Origin: Chloroflexota bacterium
GTDB taxonomy: Bacteria > Chloroflexota > UBA6077 > JACCZL01
Direction of reading: 5' to 3'
Assembly (NCBI GenBank): GCA_030447245.1
Contig: JAUJPG010000016.1
Span: forward strand, 1-37,620
Length of the DNA stretch: 37,620 nucleotides
A program made the position numbers and the translations under genes. A model generated the notes under the pieces. It worked only from the letters and a program-made list of their open reading frames with translations. It had not been told where the DNA came from and did not search any database. Numbering within the stretch: the stretch's first letter is position 1; every line of letters begins with the position of its first letter. This document shows positions 26,175-35,056 of this stretch, piece after piece.

Positions 26175-26200
26175 GCTTGAGCGAAGCCTCTTCTGAGCGC

Positions 26201-27046
26201 CTACGCGATCGTTGGCGGTAGACTTGGGGCGTCCGTGCGCGGCAGACCCTGACCGGCCGGCGGTCCCTCCTTGACGGTCCCGTTCGTCCCGCCGCCGACC
26301 TGGTTCATGAAGCCGCGCAACAGGTCCAGCGGGAGCGGGAAGATCACCGTCGAGTTCCGCTCGGTCGCAATCTCCGTCAGCGTCTGCAGGTAGCGGAGCT
26401 GCAGGCCGGCCTCCTCAGAATTGATGATCCTGGCCGCGCCGGCCAGCTGCTCGGCAGCGGCCAGCTCGCCGGAGGCATGGATGATCTTGGCCCGCTTCTC
26501 GCGCTCCGCCTCGGCCTGGCGTGCCATCGCGCGCTTCATCGACTCGGGTAGCTCGGCGTCGCGGACCTCGACCGACGTGACCTTGACCCCCCAGGAGTCG
26601 GTATGCTGGTCGATGATCCGCTGAAGCTCCAGGTTGACCCGCTCGCGGTTGGTCAGCAGATCGTCGAGCTCGACCTGCCCGAGCACGCTTCGCAGCGTCG
26701 TCTGCGCAATCAACGAGGTGGCACGGATGAAGTCCAGCACCTTCGTCACCGCCGCGCTCGGATCGACGACCATGAAGTAGACCACCGCGTTGACCTTCAC
26801 GGTCACGTTGTCGCGGGTAATCGCCTCCTGCGACGGCACGTCCATCGTGATGACGCGCAGGTCGACTTTGACCATCCGCTCCAACCCCGGCAGCAGGATG
26901 ATCAATCCCGGTCCACGCGCCCCCATCAGCCGCCCGAGCCGGAAGATGACGCCCCGTTCGTACTCCTGCACGACCTTCACTGTCGTGCTGAAGAAGACGA
27001 ACAGCAGCGCCGCGATGACGATCGGGAATACGAGTCCTTCGAGCAT
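26201..27046 (-). CDS. Stomatin/slipin-type SPFH (band 7) membrane protein
   Basis: A 281-residue protein with one N-terminal membrane segment (about 5-22) followed by the SPFH domain: [40 protein letters not shown], then [20 protein letters not shown] and the helical stretch [22 protein letters not shown] proteins form large ring assemblies in membrane microdomains and often work with an NfeD-type protease or partner; no NfeD gene is adjacent here. ATG 27046 follows GGGAGGTG; the frame is open to 27,106 but the upstream part looks non-coding. Divergent from asnB. Confidence 0.92.
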   Translation of the reverse strand: MLEGLVFPIVIAALLFVFFSTTVKVVQEYERGVIFRLGRLMGARGPGLIILLPGLERMVKVDLRVITMDVPSQEAITRDNVTVKVNAVVYFMVVDPSAAVTKVLDFIRATSLIAQTTLRSVLGQVELDDLLTNRERVNLELQRIIDQHTDSWGVKVTSVEVRDAELPESMKRAMARQAEAEREKRAKIIHASGELAAAEQLAGAARIINSEEAGLQLRYLQTLTEIATERNSTVIFPLPLDLLRGFMNQVGGGTNGTVKEGPPAGQGLPRTDAPSLPPTIA

Positions 27047-27157
27047 CCCAGCACCTCCCACGAACACTGTACCCGTCGGCCGCGGTGCCGCCTCCGCGTC
27101 ACGCACGCCCGTCCTATGGACGACCGATCGGCCATAGGGGTTTCATTGTCCGACGAG

Positions 27158-27163
27158 TATAGT
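27158..27163 (+). promoter_or_regulatory. -10 box candidate for asnB, shared with the opposite strand
   Basis: TATAGT lies 67 bases before the asnB start. On the other strand the overlapping sequence reads TATACT (27,156-27,161), facing the slipin gene. Neither side has a clear -35 box, so the two divergent genes may compete for polymerase; weak evidence. Confidence 0.35.
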
Positions 27164-27182
27164 TGCACCGGAGGGTAATGCC

Positions 27183-27212
27183 ATGAACGACGCCGCGGCC
27201 GCGGTCAGCTAA
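27183..27212 (+). CDS. Possible 9-codon leader peptide before asnB
   Basis: A strong ribosome site GGAGGG (27,170-27,175) stands 7 bases before ATG 27183, which opens a 9-codon frame encoding MNDAAAAVS and ending TAA. The asnB start itself, 17 bases after this stop, has only a weak site (GTAGG). The arrangement suggests a leader peptide or translational coupling, possibly sensing Asn through codon 2; it could equally be chance. Confidence 0.3.
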   Translation: MNDAAAAVS

Positions 27213-27229
27213 CCCGGCATCCCGTAGGC

Positions 27230-29131
27230 ATGTGCGGCATCGCCGGCATCCTCGACCTCGGCGCCGGCCCCGGCACGCTGGGGGCGGCCCGGGCCATGGC
27301 AGGCGCGCTGGTGCACCGCGGGCCCGACGAGGACGGCTTCTACCGCGGCGAAGGGGTCGCCCTCGGCGTCCGTCGCCTGAGCATCATCGACCTCCAGACC
27401 GGCAGTCAGCCACTCGCCAACGAGGACCAGACCGTCTGGGCGGTGATGAACGGCGAGATCTACAACTATGTCGAGCTACGGCGGGACCTGGAGCGCCGCC
27501 ACACCTTCCGCACCCAGGGCGACACCGAGGTGCTCGTTCACCTCTACGAGGAGCACGGGCCAGAGCTCGTCACCCATCTGCGGGGCATGTTCGCCTTCGC
27601 GCTCTGGGACACCCGCCGCCGCGCGCTGCTTCTGGCCCGAGACCGCCTCGGCAAGAAGCCGCTGTACTACGCCCGAACGAACCGGCAGCTCCTGTTCGGC
27701 TCTGAGATCAAGGCGATCCTGGCCGCCCGGGCCTTCGCGCCGACGCTCGACCCAACCGCGATCTATCAGTATCTCTGCTTCGGCTTCGTGCCCCACCCAC
27801 GGACGGCGTACCGCGAGATCGAGGCCCTGCCGCCGGCCCACACGCTCCAGATCCAGGCCGACGCCCGGACCGACCTTCGGCGCTACTGGCACCTGCCAGG
27901 GCCGGCAGCGGTTCCGCCGAGCCGCGAGCAGGCGGTCGAGCGTACCCGCGAGCTCGTCGAAGAGAGCGTCCGGTTGCGGCTCAGGAGCGATGTGCCGATC
28001 GGTGTATTCCTCTCCGGAGGCATCGACAGCGGGCTGGTCACGGCCGCGGCGGCCCGCGCGGCGGCCGAGCCGCTCCGCACGTTCTCGGTCGGCTTCGCCG
28101 ATCAGGCCTTCGACGAGCTGCCGCATGCCCATCTCGTCGCCGAGCGGTACGGCACCCGCCACACCGAGATCCGGGTCGACCTGGCCGAGGAGGTTCGCAG
28201 GCCCCACGAGCTGCTGGGTCGGCTCGTGAACGGCTACGACCAGCCGTTCGCTGACTCGTCGGCGATCCCGAGCATGATCGTCTCGCGCGAGGCCCGCAAG
28301 CACGTGAAGGTCGTGCTGAACGGCGACGGCGGTGACGAGGCGTTCGGCGGCTACCGTCGCTACAGCGCCGCGCTGCTGGCCAACTGGATGACGACAACCC
28401 TCGGACCGGTCGCGCCGCTGGCTGCGCGCATGGCTCCCGCCCCGCGCCGCCGTCGTGGACCGGTCGGCTTCACGCTGCGCCTGCTCGAGGGTGTCGCGCT
28501 CGCCCCGCGCGAGCGCTACCTGCGCTGGAGTGGTCTGTTCACCGACGCCGATGCTCGGGCCATCTGCCAGCCTTCGCTCCTTGGACAGGTCGAAGAGCCT
28601 GCTCGCGACGTGGTCGACGCTCGCGTCGAGCAATGCCTGGCCTGGGGCGTGCAGGAGCCGGCTGCGCTGATGATGGCCGTCGACGCCACCCACGTGCTGC
28701 CTGATGACCTCCTGGTCAAGATGGACATGGCGACGATGGCCCACTCGGTCGAGGGCCGCTCGCCGCTGCTGGACCACGTCCTCGTAGAGTTCGCGGCAGG
28801 ACTCCCGGACCGCACTCGCGCGTCGGCGTTCCAGACCAAGCCGTTGCTGCGGGAGGTCGCTCGCGGCTGGCTGCCGGCCGCCGTTGCGCGGGCGCCCAAG
28901 CGCGGCTTCGAAGTGCCGATGGCCGGCTGGCTTCGTAGGGAGCTCCGCCCCTTTGTCCGCGAGTGCCTGCTTGCGTCAGATGCCCGGATCGCCGCCGTGG
29001 TCCGTCCGGCTGCCATCGAGCACCTGGTCGACGAGCACCTGGCCAAGCGCCGCGACCATGCCTCCCGCCTCTGGGCTCTGCTCTTCCTGGAGTGCTGGCT
29101 CCGCTCGGCGCGTGCCCCCGCGACACCGTAG
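27230..29131 (+). CDS. asnB: Asparagine synthase (glutamine-hydrolysing)
   Basis: A 633-residue enzyme. The N-terminal class II glutamine amidotransferase domain starts MCGIAGILDL (Cys2 nucleophile after Met removal) with VHRGPDEDG, SIIDLQTGSQPL and MNGEIYNY. The synthetase domain has the PP-loop SGGIDS (262-267), NGDGGDEAFGGYRRY, and DLLVKMDMATMAHSVEGRSP. It converts Asp, Gln and ATP to Asn; some relatives instead amidate peptidoglycan or serve polysaccharide and peptide biosynthesis, and the next genes (TlpA-like, LCP) are envelope-related. All catalytic motifs are intact. The TlpA-like gene begins 20 bases after its stop. Confidence 0.93.
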   Translation: MCGIAGILDLGAGPGTLGAARAMAGALVHRGPDEDGFYRGEGVALGVRRLSIIDLQTGSQPLANEDQTVWAVMNGEIYNYVELRRDLERRHTFRTQGDTEVLVHLYEEHGPELVTHLRGMFAFALWDTRRRALLLARDRLGKKPLYYARTNRQLLFGSEIKAILAARAFAPTLDPTAIYQYLCFGFVPHPRTAYREIEALPPAHTLQIQADARTDLRRYWHLPGPAAVPPSREQAVERTRELVEESVRLRLRSDVPIGVFLSGGIDSGLVTAAAARAAAEPLRTFSVGFADQAFDELPHAHLVAERYGTRHTEIRVDLAEEVRRPHELLGRLVNGYDQPFADSSAIPSMIVSREARKHVKVVLNGDGGDEAFGGYRRYSAALLANWMTTTLGPVAPLAARMAPAPRRRRGPVGFTLRLLEGVALAPRERYLRWSGLFTDADARAICQPSLLGQVEEPARDVVDARVEQCLAWGVQEPAALMMAVDATHVLPDDLLVKMDMATMAHSVEGRSPLLDHVLVEFAAGLPDRTRASAFQTKPLLREVARGWLPAAVARAPKRGFEVPMAGWLRRELRPFVRECLLASDARIAAVVRPAAIEHLVDEHLAKRRDHASRLWALLFLECWLRSARAPATP

Positions 29132-29151
29132 CCGAAGGGTACAATGCCCCT

Positions 29152-29790
<639 letters not shown>

Positions 29791-29912
29791 GAACCAGCGC
29801 CGACCGGGCTGGCGTCTCGAGCCAACCGAGGGCTCTCACGAGCAGTGGGGCCCGCTAGCTTCTACTCTGCTCAGGAAGCTCCAGGCGCAGTGGCCATCCG
29901 CGGCGTCGTCCA

Positions 29913-31175
29913 TCAGTCGCCGCGCTCGCGCGATGCGTCCCCGGACGCCAGGCCCCGCGTCTGAGGTGCCGTCCGATCCCGAGATGCCGCACGGGCTTCG
30001 GCGCGTGCATCCGACTCCGGCGTCGTCGGGGCTGGGTTGGCCGCGGCATCGGCGCGGAACGTGTCGCGAACCAGGACTCGGATCGGCTCCCAACGCGGCA
30101 CAAGCACGGCAGCGCCGCTCTGGGTATACCCTTCGGTGAACATGCCCTCGTCGATCGAGCGCATCACCACCTCAGTGTCGCCAAGCTGGCGCAGTGCGTT
30201 CGTCAGGCCAAAGTACTCGCGCAGACCGAGGTCGCTGCGCATGTTGCGGCAGCCGCTGACGATCGTGGGCAGCAGCGGCAGGCTTCGAAACTGGAGCAGC
30301 TCATGGCGGATCGACGCGACGATCTGTTGCTGCCGGCGGATCCGCTGGAGGTCGTTGTCGACGTGACGCGTGCGAGCGTACTGGAGCGCGCGCTCGCCAT
30401 CCAGCCATTGCAGGCCGGCCTCGAATCGGACCGTCCGATACCCGAAGTCGTCGGTCGGGTACTGATCGTCGACCAGGGTACGCGGCACCTCGACGGTCAC
30501 CCCGCCGATCGCGTCCACCGCGGTCCGGAAGCAGCCAAAATCGATGGTCCCGAAGTGCTGGATCGGAATGGCGAAGTTTCCCTCGATCGTGCGCCGCAGC
30601 ATCCCCATCCCACCGCCCGGCTCGCCGAATTGCTCGCCGTACACGAACGCGGCATTGATCCGGTCCAGTCCGTAGCCTGGAATCTCGACCAGCAGGTCGC
30701 GCGGGATCGACAGCAGGCTCAGGCGGCGGTGGAATAGATCCACGCTTCCGACCATGATCGTGTCGGTCCGCGGGATCTCGTCGTCGCGGCGATCCACGCC
30801 GGCGACCACGAAGTTGAAGGCCGACTCGCCGCCCCAGACGTCGCGCGGTACTTCGACCGGAACCGGTGTCGGCTGCGGCTCGATGCGCGGCGGGTCCGCC
30901 GCGATCGGCTCACGTGAAACCCCCGCCGGGGCGACCTGGGGCAGTAGACCCTCGGCCGCCAGGACCTCGAGGTCAGGCGCCGGCGCTGGTTCGACGGCCA
31001 GGGCGTTCGAGGAGTTCACTCGAGGCGACGGAACCGGTGTGACGAGCGACGGCGCCGCGAGCCAGAACTGCCAGCCGAGCACGGCCAGTGGGAGCGTGAC
31101 TGTGACGAGCGGGACGAGCAGCCGCCTGGACCACCGGCCGTCGGTCCCGCTGCCAGCCATCACGCCCTCTACCAT
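29913..31175 (-). CDS. LytR-CpsA-Psr (LCP) family protein
   Basis: A 420-residue membrane protein: short cytoplasmic N-terminus, one helix (about 20-44), a Pro/Ala-rich linker to about 110, then the LCP domain. Its signatures are FVVAGVDRR, RTDTIMVGSVD, LLSIPRDLLVEIPGYGLDRI and LQYARTRHVDNDLQRIRRQQ, with the Arg and Asp residues that bind the polyprenyl pyrophosphate. LCP enzymes attach glycopolymers from lipid carriers to peptidoglycan, consistent with the glycosyltransferases elsewhere in the window and with a one-membrane envelope. A charged, disordered tail follows (about 365-420). ATG 31160 (AGAGGG upstream) is an alternative start. Confidence 0.93.
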   Translation of the reverse strand: MVEGVMAGSGTDGRWSRRLLVPLVTVTLPLAVLGWQFWLAAPSLVTPVPSPRVNSSNALAVEPAPAPDLEVLAAEGLLPQVAPAGVSREPIAADPPRIEPQPTPVPVEVPRDVWGGESAFNFVVAGVDRRDDEIPRTDTIMVGSVDLFHRRLSLLSIPRDLLVEIPGYGLDRINAAFVYGEQFGEPGGGMGMLRRTIEGNFAIPIQHFGTIDFGCFRTAVDAIGGVTVEVPRTLVDDQYPTDDFGYRTVRFEAGLQWLDGERALQYARTRHVDNDLQRIRRQQQIVASIRHELLQFRSLPLLPTIVSGCRNMRSDLGLREYFGLTNALRQLGDTEVVMRSIDEGMFTEGYTQSGAAVLVPRWEPIRVLVRDTFRADAAANPAPTTPESDARAEARAASRDRTAPQTRGLASGDASRERGD

Positions 31176-31582
31176 CCGGCCGCGATCCGGCCGGCCTACA
31201 CACCCACCCAGGCTCGTTGTGCGCCGCTACCTCGATAACGTATAGACTCGGCGACTGGTTCGCTGCAACAATGACGGGCTCATCCGGAGTCTCCCGGTCA
31301 GGAGCTAGAACCACAATCCAAGATTCAGACCACCCTCTTCGTCGAAGTTCGCCAGCACTGGCGTCACCTGCCCAGGTGTGTCTTCGGCTCGAAGACCCGA
31401 GCCGCCGTCGAGCACAGCGTCGTCGCGGCGCCAACCAGCACCTGACCCGAGGACCAGGCGCATGTCGGTCACAACGGGGTCGGGCGCGCAACGCGATGAC
31501 GACGTGTGTCAGAACCTCACCCGCGCCCGTGGGGCATCATAGGGCACGCTGTGCTGGCGCACTGCGATGGGAGGCTGGGGTG
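31176..31582. other. Intergenic, 407 bases
   Basis: No supported gene. Besides the LCP promoter candidate, a 52-codon minus-strand frame (ATG 31463 to TAG 31,305-31,307) ends TPVLANFDEEGGLNLGLWF and looks somewhat protein-like, but has no recognisable family. The plus-strand frame leading into the SnoaL-like gene is open across much of this stretch but reads as Arg/Ser-rich noise. Confidence 0.35.
31239..31268 (-). promoter_or_regulatory. Promoter candidate for the LCP gene
   Basis: On the minus strand TTGCAG (31,263-31,268) and TATACG (31,239-31,244), 18 bp apart, about 64 bases before the LCP start. Confidence 0.4.
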
Positions 31583-32053
31583 ATGACGAACACGGGCGTC
31601 GAGTTGGTTCGGCGCGAGCTCGAGGCTGCCAATCGTCAGGACGTCGAGGCCTGGGCCGAGTGCTACAGCGTGGACGCCACCAACCATGGGCGGCCTGCCG
31701 GGCGCGAGGGGCTGCGGCAGATCTTCGAGACTCTGGTCACGTCCTTCCCGGACCTGCACTTTGCGTCGGGTCAGGTGGTTGTCGACGGCGAGCACGTCAT
31801 GTGCGAGGAGATTATCTCCGGCACGCACCTCGGGACACCCGAGCTGCCAGTCCTCGGTGGCCTGCTGGTAGGCGTCCTGCCGACGGGCAAGCGGTTCACC
31901 GTTCAGAGCATCCACTACTACCATGTCGCGGGTGGCGAGATCGTCGAGCATCGCGCCGTGCGGGACGACCTTGGCATCATGCAGCAGCTCGCCCTGCTCC
32001 CGCCTACGATGCACGGCGCCGGAGACGTTTCGCGCCCGGCTCTCGGACGCTGA
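31583..32053 (+). CDS. SnoaL-like ester cyclase family protein
   Basis: A 156-residue single NTF2-like domain: VELVRRELEAANRQDVEAWA, ECYSVDATNHG, GREGLRQIFETLVTSFPDLH, VDGEHVMCEEIISGTHLGTP and the closing VAGGEIVEHRAVRDDLGIMQQL. Members include polyketide cyclases, but most are of unknown function. ATG 31583 has GGGAGG 8 bases upstream; an adjacent in-frame GTG at 31,580 is possible. Followed after 45 bases by the truncated hydrolase. Confidence 0.88.
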   Translation: MTNTGVELVRRELEAANRQDVEAWAECYSVDATNHGRPAGREGLRQIFETLVTSFPDLHFASGQVVVDGEHVMCEEIISGTHLGTPELPVLGGLLVGVLPTGKRFTVQSIHYYHVAGGEIVEHRAVRDDLGIMQQLALLPPTMHGAGDVSRPALGR

Positions 32054-32098
32054 GCTTCAGGAGGGCGGCCGAGATGGATCCCGATCGGCTGTAAGGAC

Positions 32099-32551
32099 AT
32101 GGAACGCGAGACGCGCTATGCCAAAAGCGGCGAGGTCCATATCGCCTACCAGGTGGTGGGATCCGGCCCGATCGACCTCGTGCAGGTGCCCGGCTTCATC
32201 TCTCACATCGAGGAGTTGTGGGAGGACCCGCTCACCGCACGCTACCTCGAGCGCCTGGCCGGCTTCTCGCGGCTCATCCTGTTCGATAAGCGGGGCACCG
32301 GCCTGTCTGACCGCGTGGCCCAGGTGCCGACGCTGGAGCAGCGCATGGACGACGTCCGCGCCGTGCTGGCGGCGGCGGGCTCCGAGCGGGCGGCGGTGCT
32401 CGGTGTCTCCAGCGGCGGACCGATGAGCCTCGCGCGGAGGCCTCCACTCGAACAGAAAGGGGCCCGCTGGCCCCCTTCACACGTCTCTGGAGCGGAAGAC
32501 GGGATTCGAACCCGCGACCCTCACCTTGGCAAGGTGATGCTCTACCACTGA
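32099..32551 (+). pseudogene. Truncated alpha/beta hydrolase (cyclase-associated type), cut off before tRNA-Gly
   Basis: The first about 110 residues (ETRYAKSGEVHIAYQVVGSG, LVQVPGFISHIEELWEDP, LILFDKRGTGLSDRV, VLGVSSGGPMSL) match the N-terminus of alpha/beta hydrolases often fused to adenylate cyclase or LuxR-type domains. Similarity stops right after the nucleophile elbow GVSSGG at about 32,432, so cap, acid and His are missing. The rest of the frame is a translation of a terminator and of tRNA-Gly read backwards (EDGIRTRDPHLGKVMLYH). A rearrangement or deletion therefore joined the gene to the tRNA region. Unlikely to be an active enzyme. Confidence 0.8.
32459..32474 (-). terminator. Intrinsic terminator of tRNA-Gly
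   Basis: On the minus strand a GC-rich stem (GGGGCC arms, 4-base loop; 32,459-32,464 with 32,469-32,474) lies 13 bases beyond the tRNA CCA end and is followed by CCTTTCTGTT, a T-rich tail. Typical rho-independent layout. Confidence 0.75.
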
Positions 32552-32562
32552 GCCACTTCCGC
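32488..32562 (-). tRNA. tRNA-Gly (anticodon GCC)
   Basis: Minus-strand cloverleaf with a 7-bp acceptor stem GCGGAAG/CTTCCGC, D-arm GGCTCAGTGGTAGAGC and T-arm GCGGGTTCGAATCCCGT. The anticodon arm is TCACC-TTGCCAA-GGTGA, giving anticodon GCC for glycine GGC/GGU codons. The discriminator is T and the 3' CCA is encoded (32,488-32,490), unlike tRNA-Pro in this window. Confidence 0.96.
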
Positions 32563-32588
32563 GCGCCGCCACTGGGGCTGCACCGTCA

Positions 32589-32617
32589 ACTATACCGCCA
32601 GTGCCCAAGAGTGTCAA
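32589..32617 (-). promoter_or_regulatory. Consensus sigma-70-type promoter of tRNA-Gly
   Basis: On the minus strand TTGACA (32,612-32,617) and TATAGT (32,589-32,594) are exactly 17 bp apart, with the -10 box 26 bases before the tRNA 5' end. The -35 box overlaps the stop codon of the GNAT gene. The best promoter in the window and a guide to the housekeeping sigma factor's preference. Confidence 0.85.
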
Positions 32618-33354
32618 ACCGAAATCCGGCGCCGTCGACTCCGCACACAACGGTCGCGGAGCCTCAGGAAACTCTCAGTGCGTCCCGACGTTGTCTGCGT
32701 CTCTGCCTGGACCAACGAGGCCGTCGGGAAGGCCTCGCGGTCGAGGACCATGTCGTACGTCAGCGCCTCTAGACCCCGCGGTCCACGCCGCAGCAGGGGC
32801 CGAGCCTCGGCGCAGCGCGGGTCGTCCAGAACGTCGTCTCGGCAGAGCAGGCGGTCCCAGTGCGTCCCCAGGTAGCGGAAACCGCAGCGCTCGTAGCTGC
32901 GCCGAGCGCGGACGTTGTACGCCGCCACGCTCAAGTACATCCGCCGAAAGCCGCCCGGCCCGAAGTAGTAGCCGAGAAACGCTCGCAGCGCATCGGTCCC
33001 GTACCCGAGGCCAAGGAGGCTCGGGTCCAGGTCGATGCCGAGCACTGACGCACCGTCCGTGGTGCTGACGTGGCGCAGGAAGATCCGCCCGATCATCCGC
33101 CGATCGAGCGACTCGATGGCAAACGCACGTTGCTTCTGGCGATGGCGCAGGTCGTCCCACCAGGCATCGGCCGTCGAGCCGCTCATCGGCCTCGGGTTGT
33201 AGGCCGCGTAGAGCGGGTCGGCGTGCCGCGGCCAGGCGAGCCAGCGGTCGACGTCCCGCCGGGTGAACATACGGATGCGGCTCAGTCGACCAACCGCGAC
33301 GAACCGAGGCTCGCCTGCTGGCCAGACATCCTCCACCCGCGCCGGCGCCGTCAT
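32614..33354 (-). CDS. GNAT family N-acetyltransferase
   Basis: A 246-residue protein with an acetyltransferase domain of the RimJ/RimL type. The acetyl-CoA loop reads LLGLGYGTDALRAFLGYYF; other conserved parts are IESLDRRMIGRIFLR, GIDLDPSLLG and LSVAAYNVRARRSYERCGFR. It would acetylate an amine (protein N-terminus, antibiotic or small metabolite); substrate unknown. A C-terminal tail of about 60 residues beyond the domain is Arg-rich. Start ATG 33354 overlaps the stop of the DUF167 gene (ATGA), so they are translated together. Confidence 0.88.
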   Translation of the reverse strand: MTAPARVEDVWPAGEPRFVAVGRLSRIRMFTRRDVDRWLAWPRHADPLYAAYNPRPMSGSTADAWWDDLRHRQKQRAFAIESLDRRMIGRIFLRHVSTTDGASVLGIDLDPSLLGLGYGTDALRAFLGYYFGPGGFRRMYLSVAAYNVRARRSYERCGFRYLGTHWDRLLCRDDVLDDPRCAEARPLLRRGPRGLEALTYDMVLDREAFPTASLVQAETQTTSGRTESFLRLRDRCVRSRRRRISV

Positions 33355-33617
33355 TCGCGGGCCCCGAGCCGCGCCCGAAGATCGTCGGCCGACGGCAGGT
33401 CAATCTCGAGTAGCTTCTGTCGCTCGCGGGCTCCATGGGCAATCCGCACCTCGCGCGCCCGGAGTCCCAGGCGACCAGCGAGCAGATCGACCAGCGCATC
33501 GTTCGCCTTGCCGTTGATCGGCCGCGCCCGAAGCCGAGCGTCGAGCGTCCCGCCCGGCAGCAGCCGGAGCACCTCGCGCGATGCGCCGGGGTGGACCCGT
33601 ATCGAAACCAAGATCAC
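33351..33617 (-). CDS. DUF167/YggU family protein
   Basis: An 88-residue protein with the full DUF167 pattern: VSIRVHPGASREVL, LRARPINGKANDALVDLLAG and REVRIAHGARERQKLLEID. Function is unknown in bacteria. The start is GTG 33617 without a strong ribosome site. It overlaps the GNAT start by 4 bases. The IS630 element lies 79 bases upstream and may have separated it from an original promoter or operon. Confidence 0.9.
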   Translation of the reverse strand: MILVSIRVHPGASREVLRLLPGGTLDARLRARPINGKANDALVDLLAGRLGLRAREVRIAHGARERQKLLEIDLPSADDLRARLGARE

Positions 33618-33690
33618 GGCGGAAATGTCCCTGCTCTCCTCTTTACACCAGAGCCACGCTGCGATCTACATGGTTCACCAACGGAAGCAT

Positions 33691-33705
33691 CTAGTAGACT
33701 GTCAC
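33691..33705 (+). repeat. Left inverted repeat of IS630 element with target flank
   Basis: The 15 bases CTAGTAGACTGTCAC are repeated as an exact reverse complement at 34,889-34,903. The core GACTGTCAC belongs to the element; TA (33,695-33,696) is the duplicated target and CTAG lies outside it. Confidence 0.85.
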
Positions 33706-34897
33706 GTTAGTCGCGATGGGTAAAGGCGCTTGAGCTTGACGCGAGCGTCGGCGGTGGAGAAGCGCCAGTCGACGCCACGCTGGCTGGCGTTCTGGTCGGC
33801 CTGCCAGGCCGCGACCTCGTGGGTGAGCGTCGCGAGGCTGTCGATCCGGGCGGTCCAGGCACTGACGCGCCAGGACGCTCAACTCGATCTCGGCGATGTT
33901 GAGCCAGCTGCCATGCTTGGGGGTGGGATGGATGTCGAGCTTGTCCGCTAGGCGCTTGGCTTCGGCCGGTTCGAAGGCCTCGTAAAGCGACGCGGGAGTG
34001 TGGGTATTGAGGTTGTCCATGACCAGCACGATCCGTTCGGCCTCCGGATACTGGACGTCGACCAGCTCCCGGATCGCTACCGCCCAGTCGGCTTTGGTTC
34101 GCCGTTCGGTGACCTTCACCTGTCGCCAGCCACGCAGCGGCTCGCAGAACAGGAAGAGGTTGGCCGTGCCGAGTCGTCGGTACTCGTTGTCGATGTGGGC
34201 GGATGGCCCGGCAGCACCGGCTCCGGCGGCCGAACCTCCCCAGGAGCTGCTTGTTCGTCTCGTCCATGCAGACTTGGGGAACGCGAGGATCGTATGGACG
34301 GCAGTACACATCCAGCACGTCCTCCATCCGCCAGACGAACTCGCCGCTCTGCTTGGGCGGGATGCACCATTGGGCCTTCAACCACGGCTTCAGCTCGTTT
34401 TTTGAGCGTCCGGGCGGATCGTCTCGTACGAAACCCCGTCGAGCTCGTCGTACAGCGCCACCATCCGCCCGGCCAGCAACCGCAGGCTCCACCCCGCCCG
34501 ACCCTTCGGCGGTGCCGAGCAGGCGAGGGCGATGAGCTGCGCTTCCTGGGCACCATCGAGCTTCCGCGGCTTGTGGGCCCGCAATGCTCGACGCTGCACC
34601 GCCTCCGCAAGCCCCTCGGTCGCATACCGCTTGCGCACCCGCTCCACGGTCGGAACGCTGACGTCGAGCGCCGTCGCAATCCGCTCGTCCTTCCACCCCG
34701 AACACCGTCCGCCCCCTCGTCCGCCTTGAGCAGAATCCGCGCATGCGCAAGCGCCTGCGCCGAACCACGGCCGCGATGAACCCGACCCAACAACTGCTCC
34801 CGTTCTGCAACCGAGAGCACGACTCGATGCTTCTTGGTCATGACCGATGCCTCCCCAATCACGTAGCATCATAGCCGTCAGATCGTGTGTGACAGTC
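33697..34897 (-). mobile_element. IS630-family insertion sequence, inactivated
   Basis: A 1,201-bp element bounded by TA dinucleotides (33,695-33,696 and 34,898-34,899), the target duplication expected for IS630/Tc1-mariner transposition. Terminal repeats begin GACTGTCAC. It carries one transposase reading frame on the minus strand, broken by several frameshifts, so it cannot move on its own. It sits between the DUF167 gene and hisS. Confidence 0.88.
33702..34841 (-). pseudogene. IS630-family transposase, multiply frameshifted
   Basis: Pieces in three frames assemble to one transposase of about 375 residues. The helix-turn-helix N-terminus is MTKKHRVVLSVAEREQLLGR and WKDERIATALDVSVPTVERV; the middle has ELKPWLKAQWCIPPKQSGEF. 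The DDE catalytic core shows VCMDETNKQLLG (first Asp), RIVLVMDNLNTHTPASLYEA (second Asp) and HGSWLNIAEIELSVLARQC (Glu). The end is VDWRFSTADARVKLKRLYP. About six one-base shifts are needed, near 34,720, 34,420, 34,400, 34,290, 34,210 and 33,860; one falls in a run of six A. Start ATG 34841; stop TGA 33,702-33,704. Confidence 0.88.
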
Positions 34898-34903
34898 TAC
34901 TAG
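34889..34903 (-). repeat. Right inverted repeat of IS630 element with target flank
   Basis: Exact reverse complement of 33,691-33,705. The outer CTAG on both sides means the empty site would read CTAGTACTAG, a 10-bp palindrome centred on the target TA. Confidence 0.85.
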
Positions 34904-35003
34904 GTTTCACGTTGGGCTTCGTTGAGGAGAGAACGAGATCGCCCCGCCCGCGTTTCACGAGGCCAGCGGCGCGCCGTCTCCCAGAGGGACGGCGGATGCT
35001 GCA

Positions 35004-35012
35004 TGGTATACT
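35004..35012 (+). promoter_or_regulatory. Extended -10 promoter of the hisS operon
   Basis: TGG followed by TATACT (35,007-35,012), 44 bases before the hisS start. No -35 box. Transcription would begin close to the hairpin that follows. Confidence 0.6.
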
Positions 35013-35015
35013 TTC

Positions 35016-35040
35016 GGTGCCCGGCCGCGTGCCGGGCACC
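35016..35040 (+). promoter_or_regulatory. 5' leader hairpin of hisS
   Basis: A perfect 10-bp stem (GGTGCCCGGC with GCCGGGCACC) with a 5-base loop at the predicted 5' end of the hisS transcript. It is followed by TTGATTGG and the ribosome site. It could stabilise the mRNA or act in attenuation. It is too short for a T-box, and no T-box bulge sequence is seen. Confidence 0.5.
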
Positions 35041-35056
35041 TTGATTGGAGAGCGCG

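Noticed and set aside
32440..32551. C-terminal part of the truncated hydrolase frame ending EDGIRTRDPHLGKVMLYH
   Set aside because: This is a translation of the tRNA-Gly gene on the wrong strand, a known annotation artefact, not a protein tail.
35016..35040. T-box riboswitch before hisS
   Set aside because: The leader is only about 40 bases and lacks the conserved T-box sequence and specifier loop.
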